Source of the DNA: Butyrivibrio sp. MB2005
GTDB taxonomy: Bacteria > Bacillota > Clostridia > Lachnospirales > Lachnospiraceae
Direction of reading: 5' to 3'
NCBI RefSeq assembly: GCF_000424285.1
Contig: NZ_AUJP01000018.1
Coordinates: 60,991 to 124,990, forward strand
Length of the DNA: 64,000 nt
Shown here in pieces: positions 1 through 8,663 of the stretch. The notes below the pieces were generated by a model. It had not been told where the DNA came from. It made no database searches and saw only the letters and a program-made list of their open reading frames with translations. Position numbers and translations under genes: made by a program. The stretch's first letter is position 1. Every line of letters starts with the position of its first letter.

Positions 1-2
1 CC

Positions 3-185
3 CGCAGCAAGATGATCCTGGAATCATCTCTTAAGCTCTGCAAGAGCCTTGGAATGAATGTAGTTGCGGAAGGAATTGAGACTGAGCAGCAATTTGAATA
101 CCTTAAGTCCCTTGGCTGTGACAGATTCCAGGGGTACTATCTTGCAAGGCCCATGCCCATATCAGAATTTGAATCAAATTTCTAA
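3..185 (+). CDS. EAL-domain protein, C-terminal fragment (cyclic-di-GMP phosphodiesterase family)
   Basis: Only the last 60 codons lie in the window; the gene starts to the left. The visible end contains VVAEGIET, a length-conserved spacer, then GYYLARPMP, the classic closing motifs of EAL domains that hydrolyse c-di-GMP. The EAL catalytic signature itself lies outside, so activity, any fused GGDEF or PAS part, and membrane anchoring cannot be judged. It ends at TAA 183-185, followed by a hairpin at 243-270. It converges with the next gene. Confidence 0.85.
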   Translation, partial: RSKMILESSLKLCKSLGMNVVAEGIETEQQFEYLKSLGCDRFQGYYLARPMPISEFESNF

Positions 186-242
186 ATGCTGCCGGTTTCT
201 ATACTAAAAAGATAACCCCGGTGGATTGCCCATAAACAATTT

Positions 243-270
243 AAACCCTGTCCTTGCAGACAGGGTTTTA
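243..270. terminator. Bidirectional terminator hairpin between convergent genes
   Basis: Arms AAACCCTGTC and GACAGGGTTT (243-252 and 259-268) enclose a 6-nt loop. The A/T ends on both sides provide short U-tracts in either direction. It sits between the stop of the EAL gene and the stop of the minus-strand membrane protein gene, so it can serve both. Confidence 0.7.
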
Positions 271-287
271 CATTTCTATAACCATCA

Positions 288-944
288 TCATCTAAGCGAA
301 ATTCTCGCTACGTCATAAACAATATTTGGAATGTGCTGATACATCATAAACAGAATATTCGCTGCCATGGATACATATACATTCCTCGTTACGAAATAAC
401 AAAGAGCAAGGGGCAACGCCAGCATCACTGCTTCAGCAACTCCAAGAGGAAGATATGCACTTCCAAAGCCGCAGAGCAAAAGTCCGATCACAAAGCTAAT
501 CATTGTGGAGCCAATGGTATCGAACCTCATGACTGCCTTCCTGTAGTATATCTCACTGGCAATGGGACCAAGGAACATAATAGTGATGGCATAGAGGAGC
601 TCGCCTAAATAGCTGTTCTCCCATGTAATACTGAAGGTTCCATCCAGCATAATTATATTTCTCTGGATAACATTGGTCTTAACCCAGTATAAAGCCAGCA
701 TTGCAGCAAAGGTTATGGCAACAGGAATCCAAAACTTTTTGATATTTTTGAAATTAGCGGAAAATTCTTTTATTGAAAAGCTCTCGTGATAATAAACAAG
801 AAGAACGAGATAAAATACAAAGAACAAATAAAGCGTCTTTATCGGGCGCATAATGCACATCACTATAAATAATAGCTCCCACAAAACCGGGAACGCAAAA
901 TCCTTCATAAGAGACTTCACAACGCACCTCGCGTTCTTTGCCAT
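288..944 (-). CDS. CPBP-type (CAAX protease-like) membrane protein with degenerate active site
   Basis: This 218-residue, very hydrophobic protein has about six predicted membrane segments. The segment ASEIYYRKAV followed by a hydrophobic helix resembles the EExxxR signature of CPBP intramembrane metalloproteases (CAAX/bacteriocin-processing family), and SMAANILF near the C-terminus resembles their HxxxN motif. The first Glu of EExxxR is Ser, the His of HxxxN is Ser, and no FxxxH motif is visible (FGSAY instead). If the homology is right, this is a proteolytically dead paralogue. It stands alone, converging with the EAL gene. The family call is inferred from motif remnants and topology, so another polytopic family is possible. 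Confidence 0.55.
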   Translation of the reverse strand: MAKNARCVVKSLMKDFAFPVLWELLFIVMCIMRPIKTLYLFFVFYLVLLVYYHESFSIKEFSANFKNIKKFWIPVAITFAAMLALYWVKTNVIQRNIIMLDGTFSITWENSYLGELLYAITIMFLGPIASEIYYRKAVMRFDTIGSTMISFVIGLLLCGFGSAYLPLGVAEAVMLALPLALCYFVTRNVYVSMAANILFMMYQHIPNIVYDVARISLR

Positions 945-950
945 TTTAGT

Positions 951-978
951 AAAAAAACCTCAGAATCAAATTCTGAGG
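951..978 (-). terminator. Terminator of tRNA-Gln
   Basis: On the minus strand a 9-bp perfect stem (CCTCAGAAT and ATTCTGAGG around a 3-nt loop) is followed by a run of seven U. It begins 6 nt after the tRNA 3' end. Confidence 0.85.
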
Positions 979-984
979 TTTGAA

Positions 985-1057
985 CTGGGCTAGTAGGATT
1001 CGAACCTACGAAATGACGGAGTCAGAGTCCGTTGCCTTACCGCTTGGCGATAGCCCA
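985..1057 (-). tRNA. tRNA-Gln (anticodon CUG)
   Basis: A complete cloverleaf reads on the minus strand. The acceptor stem is TGGGCTA/TAGCCCA, the D arm is GCCAAGCGGTAAGGC, and the anticodon loop is CTCTGAC with anticodon CTG (reads CAG). The T loop is TTCGAAT and the discriminator base is G, as in glutamine tRNAs. CCA is not encoded. The gene has its own promoter (1071-1099) and terminator, so it looks like a single-gene transcript just downstream of glutamine synthetase. Confidence 0.95.
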
Positions 1058-1070
1058 CCGACAAGAATTG

Positions 1071-1099
1071 ATTATACGTAAGTTATAAAAAAAATGCAA
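1071..1099 (-). promoter_or_regulatory. Promoter of tRNA-Gln
   Basis: Minus strand: -35 TTGCAT (1099-1094), 17-bp spacer, -10 TATAAT (1076-1071). The -10 lies 13 nt before the mature tRNA 5' end, leaving room for only a very short 5' leader. Confidence 0.8.
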
Positions 1100-1138
1100 G
1101 CACTTTTTTCATAAATTTATAAAAATTTTTTAGTTTCC

Positions 1139-1213
1139 GCGAAGCGCCTTAAATCAGCACTTCGCAGGTTAATTTAACAGGGAAGTTCCGCTCTCGCTGT
1201 CGCTCGCCGGAAC
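1139..1213. repeat. Hairpin-forming, CGCTCGC-rich intergenic element
   Basis: Two inverted repeats lie between glnN and tRNA-Gln: GCGAAGCGC/GCACTTCGC (1139-1147, 1157-1165; 9 bp with a G-U pair) and GTTCCG/CGGAAC (1185-1190, 1208-1213) enclosing a CTCTCGCTGTCGCTCGC loop. The first may end glnN transcription. The C/G-rich text contrasts with the AT-rich spacers nearby and resembles the elements at 15219-15336 and 33902-34039. Confidence 0.5.
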
Positions 1214-1252
1214 ACGTTCGCACTAGGCTCAACAATACTTCGCCAAGTGCTC

Positions 1253-3364
1253 TCAGCCTTCAAAAAGTAAATCAGCGTATGTAGGGAAGGGCCAGTCCTT
1301 CTTATCAACAAGCATCTCAAGCTTATCTGCAGGATCTCTTAATGCCACCATTGCAGGCATTACCTTATCCTTGCAGTAGTATGCTCTCTTTCTGGTATCA
1401 GAGATGGTTCTTGCCTTCTCCTCATCCTTCTTAAGCTGATCAAGAGCCTTCTTCATAGCCTTTAAGTTATCTGAAATCTCCTTAAGCTCTGCCTTCTCAA
1501 CAGATGCATCACAACCTGCAGCAGCGATTGCATTTATGTTGATTGCAAGAGTTCCTGCATACTTCATTACAGCAGGAATGATCTGCTTACTAGCCATATC
1601 TATCATGGTGAGAGCTTCTATATTAATGGTCTTTGCATAGGTCTCAAAGATGATCTCTTTTCTTGCTTCAAGCTCGGTCTTATTAAATACGCCAAACTTC
1701 TTATAGAGATCAACTGCCTTCTTGGTTGTAAGAACCTCTGCTGCCTCGATTGTTGAAGGAATGTTGGGAAGCTTTCTCCTTGCAGCTTCTGCCTTCCACT
1801 CATCTGAATATCCGTCACCGTTAAAGATTACTCTCTGGTGATCTGTAAGATATTCCTTGATGATATCATGTACTTCCATGTCAAAATCATCAGCCTTATC
1901 AAGTCTGTCTGCTGCCTCACAGAAAGCCTCGGCAACAATTGTGTTAAGGGCTGTATTTGAGCTTGCCATTGAATCCGAGGAACCAACCATACGGAACTCG
2001 AACTTATTACCTGTAAATGCAAAGGGTGATGTACGGTTTCTGTCTGTAGCATCCTTCTCAAATTCAGGAAGTGTTGAAACACCGGTCTTAAGCTTTCCGC
2101 CGCGCTTAGAACGTCTTGCTTCACCTGTCTCAATAAGCTGCTGAACCACGTCCTCAAGCTGCTCACCAAGGAACATTGAGATGATTGCCGGAGGTGCCTC
2201 ATCAGCACCAAGTCTGTGATCGTTTCCAACATCAGCAGCACTCTGTCTGAGAATGTCTGCGTGTGTATCTACCGCCTTAACGATACATGCAAGTACGAAA
2301 AGGAACTGAATATTTTCATTGGGTGTATCGCCGGGGTCAAGAAGGTTTACACCATTATCTGTGCAAAGAGACCAGTTGTCATGCTTACCTGAACCGTTAA
2401 CTCCTGCGAAGGGTTTTTCGTGAAGAAGGCATCTCATGTTGTGATGCTCTGCCACTCTCTTCATGGTCTCCATGATGATCTGGTTATGATCTACAGCGAT
2501 ATTTGCTGTCTCATAAATAGGTGCAAGCTCATGCTGTCCGGGAGCAACCTCATTGTGCTGAGTCTTGCCGGGAACACCAAGCTTCCAGAGCTCGTCATTT
2601 AAGTCCTTCATGAACTCACCGACACGCTCTCTGATAACACCGAAATAGTGATCCTCCATCTCCTGACCCTTAGGCGGCTGAGCTCCAAAAAGAGTTCTGC
2701 CTGTAAAGATAAGATCAGGGCGCTGCAGGCTCTTCTTCCAGTCTACAAGGAAGTACTCCTGCTCGGGACCAACTGATACATTTACTTTTTTTGCTGCTGT
2801 ATTTCCAAAGAGATGAACAATTCGAAGAGCCTGCTTATTAACAGCCTCCATAGATCGCAGGAGAGGAGTCTTTTTATCAAGAGCCTCTCCATTGTATGAG
2901 CAGAATGCTGTGGGAATGCACAGTGTAACACCTGCTCCGCTCTCCTTAAGGAATGCGGGAGATGTGATATCCCATGCTGTATAGCCTCTGGCTTCAAAAG
3001 TGGCACGAAGTCCGCCGGAAGGGAAAGAAGAAGCATCAGGCTCACCCTTAATGAGCTCCTTTCCGGAGAAAGATGTCATCATGTGTCCGTCGCCGCGGGC
3101 ACTGGTAATAAATGCATCGTGTTTCTCAGCTGTGATGCCTGTCAGGGGCTGGAACCAGTGTGTATAGTGTGTAGCACCGTTCTCCATTGCCCAGTTTTTC
3201 ATAGCGTTAGCAACTACATCCGCTGATGCAAGAGAAAGGTCTCCGCCATTCTCCATAACATCAATCACTTCTTTGTAAACACTCTTTGGAAGTCTCTGAC
3301 GCATCTTTTCCAAAGTGAATACATTTTTTCCGAATAACTCTTCTACCTTGACCTGCTCGTTCAT
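1253..3364 (-). CDS. glnN: Glutamine synthetase, type III
   Basis: It makes glutamine from glutamate, ammonia and ATP, the main ammonia-assimilating step. At 703 residues it is far longer than GSI (about 450) and matches GSIII, common in Bacteroides and in rumen and gut Clostridia. Family segments are [20 protein letters not shown] (113-132), a nucleotide/glutamate-binding stretch [14 protein letters not shown] (about 320-333), and [13 protein letters not shown], which carries the catalytic arginine region. The ATG is preceded by GAGG about 8 nt upstream. The gene is transcribed alone, with tRNA-Gln downstream under a separate promoter. I see no truncation. Confidence 0.96.
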   Translation of the reverse strand: MNEQVKVEELFGKNVFTLEKMRQRLPKSVYKEVIDVMENGGDLSLASADVVANAMKNWAMENGATHYTHWFQPLTGITAEKHDAFITSARGDGHMMTSFSGKELIKGEPDASSFPSGGLRATFEARGYTAWDITSPAFLKESGAGVTLCIPTAFCSYNGEALDKKTPLLRSMEAVNKQALRIVHLFGNTAAKKVNVSVGPEQEYFLVDWKKSLQRPDLIFTGRTLFGAQPPKGQEMEDHYFGVIRERVGEFMKDLNDELWKLGVPGKTQHNEVAPGQHELAPIYETANIAVDHNQIIMETMKRVAEHHNMRCLLHEKPFAGVNGSGKHDNWSLCTDNGVNLLDPGDTPNENIQFLFVLACIVKAVDTHADILRQSAADVGNDHRLGADEAPPAIISMFLGEQLEDVVQQLIETGEARRSKRGGKLKTGVSTLPEFEKDATDRNRTSPFAFTGNKFEFRMVGSSDSMASSNTALNTIVAEAFCEAADRLDKADDFDMEVHDIIKEYLTDHQRVIFNGDGYSDEWKAEAARRKLPNIPSTIEAAEVLTTKKAVDLYKKFGVFNKTELEARKEIIFETYAKTINIEALTMIDMASKQIIPAVMKYAGTLAININAIAAAGCDASVEKAELKEISDNLKAMKKALDQLKKDEEKARTISDTRKRAYYCKDKVMPAMVALRDPADKLEMLVDKKDWPFPTYADLLFEG

Positions 3365-3437
3365 GCCTACCTCGTTTTCTATTTATGATTTGAAATTACA
3401 ATATCGCAAATGATTGTACACTAAAAGAATAAAATAC

Positions 3438-4685
3438 TCAATTATCAGATGCGGTATGTACTCTTAAAATATCATACTTCTCGGTTTCCTGATCGAGCTT
3501 TATATACAGAACTTCCTTGGGATGAGGGCAGCTCTCAACTTCCTCACCATTTTCATTTATTATTCCAAGTACCTTGGTCTCTATATCACGGCCATCGGGC
3601 TTCATGATCTCAATTGTATCTCCAACGGAGAATTTATTTCTCTGCTCTATTCTTGCAAGGCCTCTGTCGTCGACCTCTCCCACGATACCAAGATATGTGT
3701 ACTCATTTACATAGGTATTGGCATCGTAGATCTGAGCTTCATCAGAGGGCTTACCAAAATAGAAGCCTGTGGTGAACTGCCTGTAGGTACATCTTGAAAT
3801 CTCATCAAGATACCATGGCATGTTCTGTCTGTATTTTTCCTCTGACTCAAAATAGTCATCGATGGCTTTTCTGTAAGTTCTTGCAACTGTAGCCACATAA
3901 AGTGCTGTTTTCATGCGGCCCTCTATCTTACAGCTGTCAACACCAGCTTCAACCAGCTCCGGAATATGCTCTATCATGCACAGATCCTTTGAATTGAAAA
4001 TAAAGGAACCTCTCTCATTCTCATATACGGGAAGATATTCGCCGGGTCTTGTCTCCTCAACAACCGCATACTTCCATCTGCAGGGATGAGTGCACTCGCC
4101 GTGGTTGGCATCCCTGCCGGTGAAATAATTAGACAAAAGACATCTTCCTGAATAGCTAATACACATAGCTCCGTGAATAAAACTCTCTATTTCAAGATCA
4201 TCGGGAATATTGTCCCTTATCTGCGCAATCTCTTTAAGTGAAAGCTCTCTTGCAGCAACTACTCTCTTAGCTCCAAGATCTGCCCAGAACTTATATGTCT
4301 CGTAATTCGTATTATTGGCCTGAGTTGAAACATGAATATCAATCTCAGGACAGATTCTTCTTGCCATCATGAACATGCCGGGATCTGCAATAATAAGCGC
4401 ATCCGGGCCAAGCTCTTTAAGCTCATGGAAGTATTCCTCTGCTCCCTTAAGATCATCATTGTGGGCAAGGATATTGGCTGTTACATGGACATGAACGCCA
4501 TGCTCATGGGCAAATTTAATACCCTCTGCCATATCATCATGACTGAAGTTCTTTGCCTTTGCCCTAAGTCCAAAGGAATTTCCTCCTATATAAACTGCAT
4601 CCGCTCCAAAAATTACCGCAGTCTTAAGTACTTCAAGGCTGCTTGCGGGTATCAGAAGTTCCGGTTTCTTTTTTTCTCTGCTCAT
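3438..4685 (-). CDS. trhP: U32-family tRNA hydroxylation protein TrhP
   Basis: This 415-residue member of the U32 'peptidase' family carries the signature ESFIHGAMCISYSGRC (about 165-180), followed by further cysteines (GECTHPC) and CKIEGRMK near 260, which fits an iron-sulfur-binding U32 protein. U32 proteins beside trmR (Bacillus YrrN/YrrO) are TrhP, needed with prephenate to hydroxylate wobble uridine 34 to ho5U in tRNA. The N-terminal half is a TIM-barrel-like domain and the C-terminus is a beta-domain. A single YrrO-length copy is present rather than the Bacillus pair. SD GAGGAAAG precedes the ATG. It lies 43 nt after trmR in the same direction, and the conserved order supports the tRNA role over a protease role. 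Confidence 0.85.
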   Translation of the reverse strand: MSREKKKPELLIPASSLEVLKTAVIFGADAVYIGGNSFGLRAKAKNFSHDDMAEGIKFAHEHGVHVHVTANILAHNDDLKGAEEYFHELKELGPDALIIADPGMFMMARRICPEIDIHVSTQANNTNYETYKFWADLGAKRVVAARELSLKEIAQIRDNIPDDLEIESFIHGAMCISYSGRCLLSNYFTGRDANHGECTHPCRWKYAVVEETRPGEYLPVYENERGSFIFNSKDLCMIEHIPELVEAGVDSCKIEGRMKTALYVATVARTYRKAIDDYFESEEKYRQNMPWYLDEISRCTYRQFTTGFYFGKPSDEAQIYDANTYVNEYTYLGIVGEVDDRGLARIEQRNKFSVGDTIEIMKPDGRDIETKVLGIINENGEEVESCPHPKEVLYIKLDQETEKYDILRVHTASDN

Positions 4686-4728
4686 TACTTTCCTCTTGCC
4701 GAAAATACGGCATCTTTCACTTTATAAA

Positions 4729-5370
4729 TTACAACTTATATGACAGCGCCATGCCATCACCAATATATAAAATTACACTCTCAAGCTCAGGGTCATGCTT
4801 AATAGCATACAGATAATCCCGCATTCTCTCATGTATAGTGCGGTTTCTTCTGGTTACGGCAAATCTTGATTCCATAACATCGCCGTCCTGAAGTACATTA
4901 TCCGACACCAGAAGTCCTCCCTTTTTAAGAAGTCTCTTACAATCCGGTAAAAAGGTCAGGTACTGCCCTTTTGCGGCATCCATAAAAATAAAATCATAGG
5001 AATCCGACAAATCCGCAAGAATATCTGCTGCGTCTCCCTCAAGAAGAGTTATCTTTTTATCCTTGTCATATTTTTCAAAATTGCTCCTGGCAACAGGAAT
5101 CCTTTTTTCGAATTTCTCGATGGTAGTGATCCTAGTATCAGGATCTGTATACTCTGCCATCAGAAGTGCTGAAAATCCAACGGCACATCCGACTTCCAAA
5201 ATATTCGAAGGTCTCGTCATTGCCATTAAAAATTTCATAAGGCCCTGTGAGTCTTTCCTAATAATCGGAACATTTCCCCCCAGAGCCTCTTTTTCCAATT
5301 CATCCAAAAATGGAGCATTACCTCTATCAAGAGAATTGATAAAGGTACGTATTCTTTCTTCGCTAATCAC
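4729..5370 (-). CDS. trmR: tRNA 5-hydroxyuridine O-methyltransferase TrmR
   Basis: This 213-residue class I SAM-dependent O-methyltransferase has glycine-rich motif I, EVGCAVGFSAL (59-69), and the acidic metal-binding FIFMDAAKGQY segment (about 127-137). SDNVLQDG after the central strand is typical of cation-dependent catechol-type O-methyltransferases. In Bacillus the orthologue YrrM converts ho5U34 to mo5U34 in several tRNAs. The GTG start overlaps the upstream stop codon (GTGA), implying translational coupling, and trhP, which supplies its substrate, is next downstream. Function rests on synteny plus family; a small-molecule O-methyltransferase cannot be excluded from sequence alone. Confidence 0.85.
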   Translation of the reverse strand: MISEERIRTFINSLDRGNAPFLDELEKEALGGNVPIIRKDSQGLMKFLMAMTRPSNILEVGCAVGFSALLMAEYTDPDTRITTIEKFEKRIPVARSNFEKYDKDKKITLLEGDAADILADLSDSYDFIFMDAAKGQYLTFLPDCKRLLKKGGLLVSDNVLQDGDVMESRFAVTRRNRTIHERMRDYLYAIKHDPELESVILYIGDGMALSYKL

Positions 5371-5765
5371 TTATTAGCTGCCTCCGCCTCTTTTTCCTCG
5401 ATCGTCTTGGCACTCATAACGCCTATGATCTCGTCGGCCTTCTGCGAAGGACTGAGCTCATAAGTACCGGCTGCGATCATTCCGTGATACTCAGAGAATC
5501 TCTCCTGAAGCCAGAAAAGATATTTATCATCAACTATCCCTCTGTTTTCAAGGAGTTCTGCAATATCCATAACAGACATCGACTCTGTAACTGAGACGGT
5601 AACCGTTCTGGTATCATACTCAGATGCAGGTGACTGATTATAAATATGGTATCCGTAATCATACGCTACCTTTGCATATTTTGATATCATCATTATGGCT
5701 ACTACAATGAGCAATCCCTTAAAGATGGTATCAAGTAAACCAAGTCCTACGCTTCTTGCACTCAT
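5367..5765 (-). CDS. MltG (YceG)-like stub: membrane anchor plus LysM-like module only
   Basis: The 132-residue product has one N-terminal membrane helix (about 12-28). The following region matches the N-terminal LysM-like part of endolytic transglycosylase MltG: VTVSVTESMSVMDIAELLE, then GIVDDKYLF and a short AAGTYELSPSQKADEIIGVM. It stops where the catalytic YceG domain with its essential Glu should begin; full MltG is about 340-380 residues. It occupies the slot of yrrL/mltG between RNase J and trmR, so it is either a shortened descendant or a regulatory remnant. No frameshifted catalytic domain follows, because trmR starts inside its stop codon. Activity is not expected. Confidence 0.7.
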   Translation of the reverse strand: MSARSVGLGLLDTIFKGLLIVVAIMMISKYAKVAYDYGYHIYNQSPASEYDTRTVTVSVTESMSVMDIAELLENRGIVDDKYLFWLQERFSEYHGMIAAGTYELSPSQKADEIIGVMSAKTIEEKEAEAANK

Positions 5766-5776
5766 AATAAAATCCT

Positions 5777-7459
5777 TTAGAAATTATAATCCATGATAAT
5801 AGGAAGAATCATGGGTCTTCTCTTTGTCTTCTTCCAGATGAAATCCGAAAGGACATCCTTAACAATATTCTTTAACTTGTTCCAATCAGTTATACCACTA
5901 TCGAGAGCCTCTGTCACCTCATCAAGGACAAGATCAGTTGCATAATCGATCAGCTGATCCGATTCTCTTACATATACAAAGCCTCTTGAAACAATGCTGG
6001 GGCCTGAAACAAGCTGAGCATTTTCCTTATCAATGCCAAATACGACGATGACAATACCGTCTTCAGCTAGTCTCTGTCTGTCTCTAAGAACCACATTACC
6101 AACATCGCCTACGCCAAGACCGTCAACCAGAATAGCACCTACAGGCACCTTACCTGTAACCTTGGCACTGTCTTCCTTGAGCTCAAGTACGTCACCGGAT
6201 CTGATAATAAAGATATTATCCTTATCCATTCCAAGGCCCATGGCAATATTTTTCTGAGCAATGAGGTGCTTGTACTCTCCATGCACAGGAATAAAGTACT
6301 TAGGTCTTACCAGTGTATGGATGAGCTTGATATCCTCCTGGCAGGCATGTCCTGATACGTGAACATCCTGGAAAATAACATCTGCTCCCTTAACCAGCAG
6401 ATCGTTGATAACATTCGTTACCGCCTTTTCATTACCCGGTATCGGGTGTGATGAAAAGATAATGGTATCACCGGGTCTTATGCTGATCTTCTTATGCTGA
6501 CCGCTGGCCATACGACTAAGAGCAGCCATACTTTCTCCCTGGCTACCGGTTGTTATGATAACAGTCTTGTTGTCCGGATAACTCTTAAGCTGTTCCACAT
6601 CCACAAGAGTATTCTCAGGGATCTGTATACACTCAAGCTTCTGGGCAATATCTATTATATTTACCATACTTCGGCCTTCTACCGCAACTTTTCTTCCGAA
6701 CTTGTAGGCCGTATTGATGATCTGCTGCACTCTGTCTACGTTAGATGCAAAGGTAGCAACTATTATTCTTGAATTAGCATGCTCTTCGAATAAAGTATCA
6801 AATGTTTTTCCAACAGTCCTCTCGGAAGCGGTGAAGCCGGGACGCTCTGCGTTGGTGGAATCACACATAAGAGCCAGCACGCCCTTTTTACCTATCTCAC
6901 CAAATCTCTGAAGATCAATGGGATCTCCGTAAACCGGTGTGTAATCAACCTTGAAGTCTCCTGTGTGCACAACTATTCCCGCAGGAGAATAGATCGCAAG
7001 TGCCGCAGCATCTACGATTGAGTGGTTTGTTCTGATAAACTCTACTCTGAAATCACCAAGATTGATAGACTGTCCGAATTTTACAACCTTACGTCTTACC
7101 TTCTTGACAAGGCCGTGCTCCTCAAGCTTGTGCTCAATTATGCCCATGGTAAGTCTGGTTGCATAAATCGGAACATTAAGCTCCTTCAGAACATAAGGAA
7201 GTGCACCTATATGGTCCTCATGTCCGTGGGTTATGACAAATCCCTTAACCTTATCCGCATTATTCTTCAGATAGGTAATATCCGGGATTACAAGATCTAT
7301 TCCCAGCATGTCGTCGTCAGGGAATGACAGACCGCAGTCCACCACAATAATACTGTCCTCGTAACGGAAGGCAGTAATGTTCATTCCAATCTGCTCCAAT
7401 CCTCCAAGGGGTATCACCTGAAGTCCTGAAGCATCAATATTCGTTTTCTTTTTATTCAA
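5777..7459 (-). CDS. rnj: Ribonuclease J (metallo-beta-lactamase RNase)
   Basis: This endo/5'-3' exoribonuclease acts in mRNA decay and rRNA maturation in the cytoplasm. It is about 560 residues with the zinc-binding motif THGHEDHIGAL near residue 75-85, the beta-CASP segments (MCDSTNAERPG, TFASNVDR, TTGSQGE) and SGHACQEDIKLI and PVHGEYKHL towards the C-terminus, all standard for RNase J. A GTG at 7474 is in frame, but GGAGG at about 7472-7468 fits a TTG start at 7459 with 8-nt spacing, and this is preferred. The start overlaps the fur-family stop by 8 nt, so translation is probably coupled. J1 and J2 cannot be told apart here. Confidence 0.95.
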   Translation of the reverse strand: MNKKKTNIDASGLQVIPLGGLEQIGMNITAFRYEDSIIVVDCGLSFPDDDMLGIDLVIPDITYLKNNADKVKGFVITHGHEDHIGALPYVLKELNVPIYATRLTMGIIEHKLEEHGLVKKVRRKVVKFGQSINLGDFRVEFIRTNHSIVDAAALAIYSPAGIVVHTGDFKVDYTPVYGDPIDLQRFGEIGKKGVLALMCDSTNAERPGFTASERTVGKTFDTLFEEHANSRIIVATFASNVDRVQQIINTAYKFGRKVAVEGRSMVNIIDIAQKLECIQIPENTLVDVEQLKSYPDNKTVIITTGSQGESMAALSRMASGQHKKISIRPGDTIIFSSHPIPGNEKAVTNVINDLLVKGADVIFQDVHVSGHACQEDIKLIHTLVRPKYFIPVHGEYKHLIAQKNIAMGLGMDKDNIFIIRSGDVLELKEDSAKVTGKVPVGAILVDGLGVGDVGNVVLRDRQRLAEDGIVIVVFGIDKENAQLVSGPSIVSRGFVYVRESDQLIDYATDLVLDEVTEALDSGITDWNKLKNIVKDVLSDFIWKKTKRRPMILPIIMDYNF

Positions 7460-7937
7460 TCGGTTTTCCTCCACATTCTTTACAATAACCGTAGAGTTTC
7501 ACCTCATGATCGATAACTTTAAAACCTGTTTTCTTCGATATCTTGAGTTCGAGGTTCTCCATCATGTCTTCCTCGAATTCAAATACTCTTCCACAGTTTA
7601 CACAAATTAAATGATGATGGTGGTGCTTCTGACTGCCATCCTTTGACAGATGTACCAACTCATAGCGTTCTACTCCATCATCAAAGTTAACCCGATCGAT
7701 AAGCTGAAGCTCTTTCAATACCTGAACTGTTCTATAAATAGTCGCAAGTCCTATCTCAGGATTCGACTTTTTTACCAAATCATAAATTTCTTCCACGGTA
7801 AGGTGTGCATCGGGATTGATTCCCAGTGTTTCAAGCACAGCAAGACGCTGCGTAGTCACCTTAAGACCGCGCTTTTTTAATAAAGCTTTAAATTCTTCGG
7901 ATGTAAGTATCTCTCTTTGTGTCTTATTATTCTTCAA
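7452..7937 (-). CDS. Fur-family metal-dependent repressor
   Basis: This 161-residue protein has an N-terminal winged helix (about 15-85, recognition segment GLATIYRTVQVL) and a C-terminal dimerisation/metal domain with a HHHHH run (105-109). Two CxxC pairs, C112/C115 and C152/C155, form the structural zinc site. Glu93 in RYELV occupies the position that is Asp in PerR, which argues for a Fur or Zur-type sensor rather than the peroxide sensor. The start is TTG, preceded by GGTGG. It lies in the ireB-ruvX-DUF1292-fur-rnj run, with RNase J overlapping its end. The regulated metal cannot be read from sequence. Confidence 0.9.
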   Translation of the reverse strand: MKNNKTQREILTSEEFKALLKKRGLKVTTQRLAVLETLGINPDAHLTVEEIYDLVKKSNPEIGLATIYRTVQVLKELQLIDRVNFDDGVERYELVHLSKDGSQKHHHHHLICVNCGRVFEFEEDMMENLELKISKKTGFKVIDHEVKLYGYCKECGGKPIE

Positions 7938-7964
7938 AATCCACCCCCGGATTTATAATAAGAA

Positions 7965-8225
7965 TTAATCAAGGCCGATATCGTCCTCTTCCAAAAGCTT
8001 TCTGAAAACAACCGCAACTGCTTCCAGTTCCTTATCATCTTCAACTATGGTGTAGTTCGCTTCCTCATCACCTTTTTCGGAATCATCTCTTAAAATCAGA
8101 GCTTCACCATCACCATCTTCTACGTCCGTAACCAAAATATAGGATTTTGCCCCTATCATGGTCTGTTCCAACACGAAAAAGTCCACGGGTTCCTCACCCT
8201 CCGGACGAAATGTAATTTTTTCCAT
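7965..8225 (-). CDS. DUF1292 small acidic protein (YrzB family)
   Basis: This 86-residue acidic protein matches the DUF1292 pattern: ITFRPEGEEPVDFFVLEQT, a central YILVTDVEDGDGEALILRDDS, and an acidic tail. The family is almost always encoded between ruvX (yrrK) and the fur/mltG genes in Firmicutes, exactly as here; its function is unknown. It starts with ATG 18 nt after ruvX, with GAGGC upstream. It has no membrane segment or cysteine pair. Confidence 0.88.
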   Translation of the reverse strand: MEKITFRPEGEEPVDFFVLEQTMIGAKSYILVTDVEDGDGEALILRDDSEKGDEEANYTIVEDDKELEAVAVVFRKLLEEDDIGLD

Positions 8226-8243
8226 ATTTTGTTTTGCCTCTTT

Positions 8244-8663
8244 CTAGCCTCTGTTGTCCAGATAATCCTGCAATATGATCTGTGCGGCTATCATGTCGAC
8301 GTACTCCTTGCGATCGGCTTTCTTTATGCCGACTTCATCCATTATGGTGTCTGCTTCCACCGTCGTAAGTCGTTCGTCCCACATAATAACGGGAAGAGAT
8401 GTTCTTCTCTCAAGCTTCTCCCTAAATTCTTCAGACAATCCTGAGCGCACTGATTCAGACTGATCCATGTTCAGTGGAAGTCCAAGCACTATCGTCTCGA
8501 CATCATACTCCTGGATCAGTTCTTCTATACGCGCCAGCGTCTTACGAAGCTTATTCTCTTCTTTTCTACGGATAATCTCCTTGGCCTGAGCCGTTAAAAG
8601 CAGCTCATCGCTGATAGCGACTCCCACGGTCTTGGAGCCGTAATCCAAACCCATTATTCGCAT
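8244..8663 (-). CDS. ruvX: Holliday-junction resolvase-like nuclease RuvX/YqgF
   Basis: This 139-residue RNase H-fold protein has [15 protein letters not shown] at the N-terminus (first catalytic Asp), a central [13 protein letters not shown], and [11 protein letters not shown], which holds the conserved DER motif. Family members are linked to pre-16S rRNA 5' processing and perhaps Holliday-junction resolution. The ATG overlaps the ireB stop as TAATG, so the two are probably coupled. The order ireB-ruvX-DUF1292 is a well-conserved Firmicutes trio. Confidence 0.93.
   Translation of the reverse strand: MRIMGLDYGSKTVGVAISDELLLTAQAKEIIRRKEENKLRKTLARIEELIQEYDVETIVLGLPLNMDQSESVRSGLSEEFREKLERRTSLPVIMWDERLTTVEADTIMDEVGIKKADRKEYVDMIAAQIILQDYLDNRG

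Noticed and set aside
3438..4685. Secreted collagenase-type U32 protease
   Set aside because: No signal peptide, and synteny with trmR points to the tRNA-hydroxylation branch of U32.
4697..4712. TGCCG/CGGCA hairpin as a terminator between trhP and trmR
   Set aside because: Only a 5-bp stem with no U-tract, lying in a gap of a clearly same-strand gene pair.
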